From Conidiobolus incongruus B7586 (taxonomy: Eukaryota > Entomophthoromycota > Entomophthoromycetes > Entomophthorales > Conidiobolaceae), in NCBI GenBank assembly GCA_000697335.1, contig JNEM01010450.1, forward strand, positions 1-21,381: DNA of 21,381 nt, read 5' to 3'. A program made the translations under genes and the position numbers. Shown here in pieces: positions 19,047-21,381 of this stretch (position 1 is the stretch's first letter; every line of letters starts with the position of its first letter). The notes under the pieces are model-generated. The model was not told the DNA's origin. It ran no database searches and worked only from the letters and a program-made list of their open reading frames with translations.

Positions 19047-21381
19047 CTTATTTTGATAACTAATCAAATTCTGACCAATATGACGAATTGAGTCGTTCCA
19101 TGTGATCAGCAATATCCAATTTTGTTTCATCTATTAAGAAGCCCCTTTAACCTCCTAAAACCTTTCCATCCAAAACATTTTCATTCTGTTTGATTAGCTT
19201 ATGATTAATGAACTCAGTTTTGATTGTTCAAAAAATTCTTAATACAATTTTAACAACACAATTATTTTACTAGTAATAGTTTATTATGAATGATATATAA
19301 ACTTCATCAAAGTATTGACTAAATTTTATTAGCATTAAACTAAAATACACAACTCCAATTACATTAATAATAGATTCACAACTCAAAATCACAAAAAATA
19401 TCAAAATTTTGATATTTAATAAATCTCTAAATATGATTAGTTTAATTTAAAATTTCGATATTTTTTTGACATTAAATGTTTTAATAAAATTTACTATTTA
19501 ATCTTAATTTTGGAAATTCTAGTCTTATTAAAAATAATTTAATTTATCACAAAAAAAACTCATGATTATTATAGTTTAAAATCACCAAGCCTAAATGGAC
19601 AAAATGAAAAAGTAAAAATGATTTGAAAATGAAGTCATTTTGATGAAATCATCAATTGATTGGAATTATGATTTTAAAAAGTAATCAACATGACTGTTTT
19701 TTAATGAATGTATCAAGTTTCAAGAACTTTATTATAGGAGAATTTTACCAGATATTAAATAGTTTGAAGATTCAAAAATATTTTGAAATAAGTTAAAAAG
19801 ATCACAACCCGGAAACAAAAATCATTAAATCATTTATAAAGATCTTCCCATTATTTTTAATACCCCTCGCAATTCATCATAACCTACTTGCAGCGAATTT
19901 TATTTATCTCAAGCACCCATTTCATGCGAATTGCCTAATGGGAATTCATGATTGGTTCAATCAAATTCGGTCAGCTGATGGCGTTCAAGCATGTTAAATT
20001 TAAATTAGTTCAATTGATTGTGTAACTCAACTCTCAAAATTAATTTTACGAAAATTAAATTTTACCCCATTTTTTTGAGATGGAAAAAATAGATTTAATT
20101 AAACAGTGTAAACAGAGATTTAGTTTAATAATTTGTCAAAAAGGTTTTAGCTTTAATTATGATAAAAAAATCTACTTCATTAAATGTTTGCCATATTTAT
20201 TTAAAAGTCTAATAGTATTTTATAATTGAATAATAAATTTAACAAGGAGAATAGAACAATTGAATTATCTTTTGATTTAAACTTTTTCTTCTTCTAACCC
20301 TGAGTAATCTACCAAAGTTCATATCAGGATTCATTGATAAAACTTTATATTTCTGCGCAAAAAACTGTCCCTAATAATATTAATTAAACTTTAATGATAT
20401 CATTGATTCATTTAAACAATCATTCAAGATTAATATATCGATATTATATCATCAATATTAATTCAATTATATAAGCTAATATAGTTAATAATCATTTTTT
20501 AGTAATATTTGATATTTATACAAAATGATTGATTAAATATAATTGATTAATTTAAATAATCAAATAAAATAAAGCCATTTTTATTAATAAATGTTTGATA
20601 ATTATTATTATTAAATTAATACATATATTTTTTATTAATAAATCTAAATGTTTTTCATAAATAATTGTTATAATTGAGTGTTTTTATCTGAGTTTGAATA
20701 TCAATTTTAATAATCAAAAATAATTAATTATTCAAATTTTTAGAACATTTTAATTTGTTCAAGAATTGATTGATTAATTAATTAAATGAATAATTAACCT
20801 AATTTGGTTTCAAAATATAACGACAAGTAGAGTTTTTTAATGATAATATGATCTAATAAGATTTTATAATAATTAATATCCAGCCATTGTAAAGTCATCA
20901 TATTATTGTTGAATTACAAATACCTAATTCATCATAAAATAATCTATATTCATTGGTTAAATAAAAATAATAAACAAGATTAGTTTCACTAATATATTAA
21001 TAAACTAAAATTCTAAAATTTTATTGATTATTTAATATTTATTTTATTAGATAAAACTTATATTATTATTTTTTTGAATTTTTGATTATTATAAAGTTAT
21101 TATAAATTTTGATTATTTACCAAATTTGTTTTAATTAGCTTATTAACTATTAGTATAAATATCAAGTAAATATTATATATGAAAAAATTAATAAAATAAA
21201 GTAAATCATTTTTATATTAATTCCAAAGATATATATTAATAATAATCATTTTAATATAGAAAAAAATGGTTAATTCCTTATTTTCTTATTTTTCAAATAT
21301 ATTTTTATATCCAAAAAATTAATTATATATATATATAATATACAAAAGAATTAATTTTTTCAAATTTAATATATATATATA

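Larger units (their letters stand above)
18741..21381. other. AT-rich spacer to window end, with a short regulatory-looking patch
   Basis: No gene was found on either strand. About 18870-19180 is less AT-rich and holds the heptamer repeats and TGAGTCA sites listed separately. A second less AT-rich patch at about 19860-19995 carries two GCGAATT words (near 19893 and 19926) and no open frame. From about 20350 to the end the DNA is nearly all A/T, with TA runs near 21325-21341 and at the final bases. Confidence 0.6.

Noticed and set aside
1-21381. tRNA genes, CRISPR arrays or LTR/virus-like elements
   Set aside because: I saw no cloverleaf with A and B boxes, no spaced direct repeats, and no reverse transcriptase, integrase or capsid motifs in any readable frame.

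Overview
This window looks like nuclear DNA from an AT-rich fungus. The evidence is a set of intron-containing genes for fungal or eukaryotic families: an Fmp25-type mitochondrial RCC1 protein, a fungal mitochondrial-type cysteine synthase, an Atos/FAM214-family protein, an RNase P Rpp1/p30 relic, an oxidoreductase-like Cys-motif protein and a metallothionein-like Cys-repeat protein. Introns are short and mostly 45-61 nt. One carries GTATGT and TACTAAC signals. The genes are islands of moderate GC in very AT-rich spacers full of A/T runs and TA or TAA microsatellites. CTG codons fall at conserved Leu positions in several genes, so the nuclear code appears standard. I cannot name the species; the intron density argues against a typical Saccharomycotina budding yeast.

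Layout. 1-1788: AT-rich spacer. 1789-2220 (-): small secreted, probably GPI-anchored Cys-rich protein. 4083-5096 (+): eight-module metallothionein-like protein. 6790-7130 (+): GC-richer island that reads as a decayed protein gene. 7393-7908 (-): two cryptic exon-like stretches. 8437-10015 (+): three-exon Atos-family gene. 10570-12367 (+): six-exon FMP25-like gene. 13447-14965 (+): ten-exon cysteine synthase. 15342-16114 (+): pseudogene of RNase P/MRP subunit Rpp1. 16299-16685 (-): two-exon oxidoreductase-like protein with a mitochondrial-type leader. 17428-18206 (-): four-exon gene of unknown function with a long CT-rich leader free of AUG. 18534-18740 (+): weak small ORF. 18741-21381: AT-rich spacer with a small cluster of bZIP-like sites near 18930-19050.

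I rebuilt splice sites by hand. In all five spliced models the exon lengths sum to whole codons and the protein stays in register across every junction: 474, 516, 358, 110 and 202 residues. Three neighbouring genes (FMP25-like, cysteine synthase, oxidoreductase-like) have mitochondrial-type N-termini, but they do not form an obvious pathway. The metallothionein-like protein and the secreted protein would act in metal buffering and at the cell surface respectively, and have no visible link to the other genes.

The most unusual items are the large metallothionein-like array, the broken copy of a normally essential RNase P subunit, and the unexplained coding-like relics at 6.8-7.9 kb.
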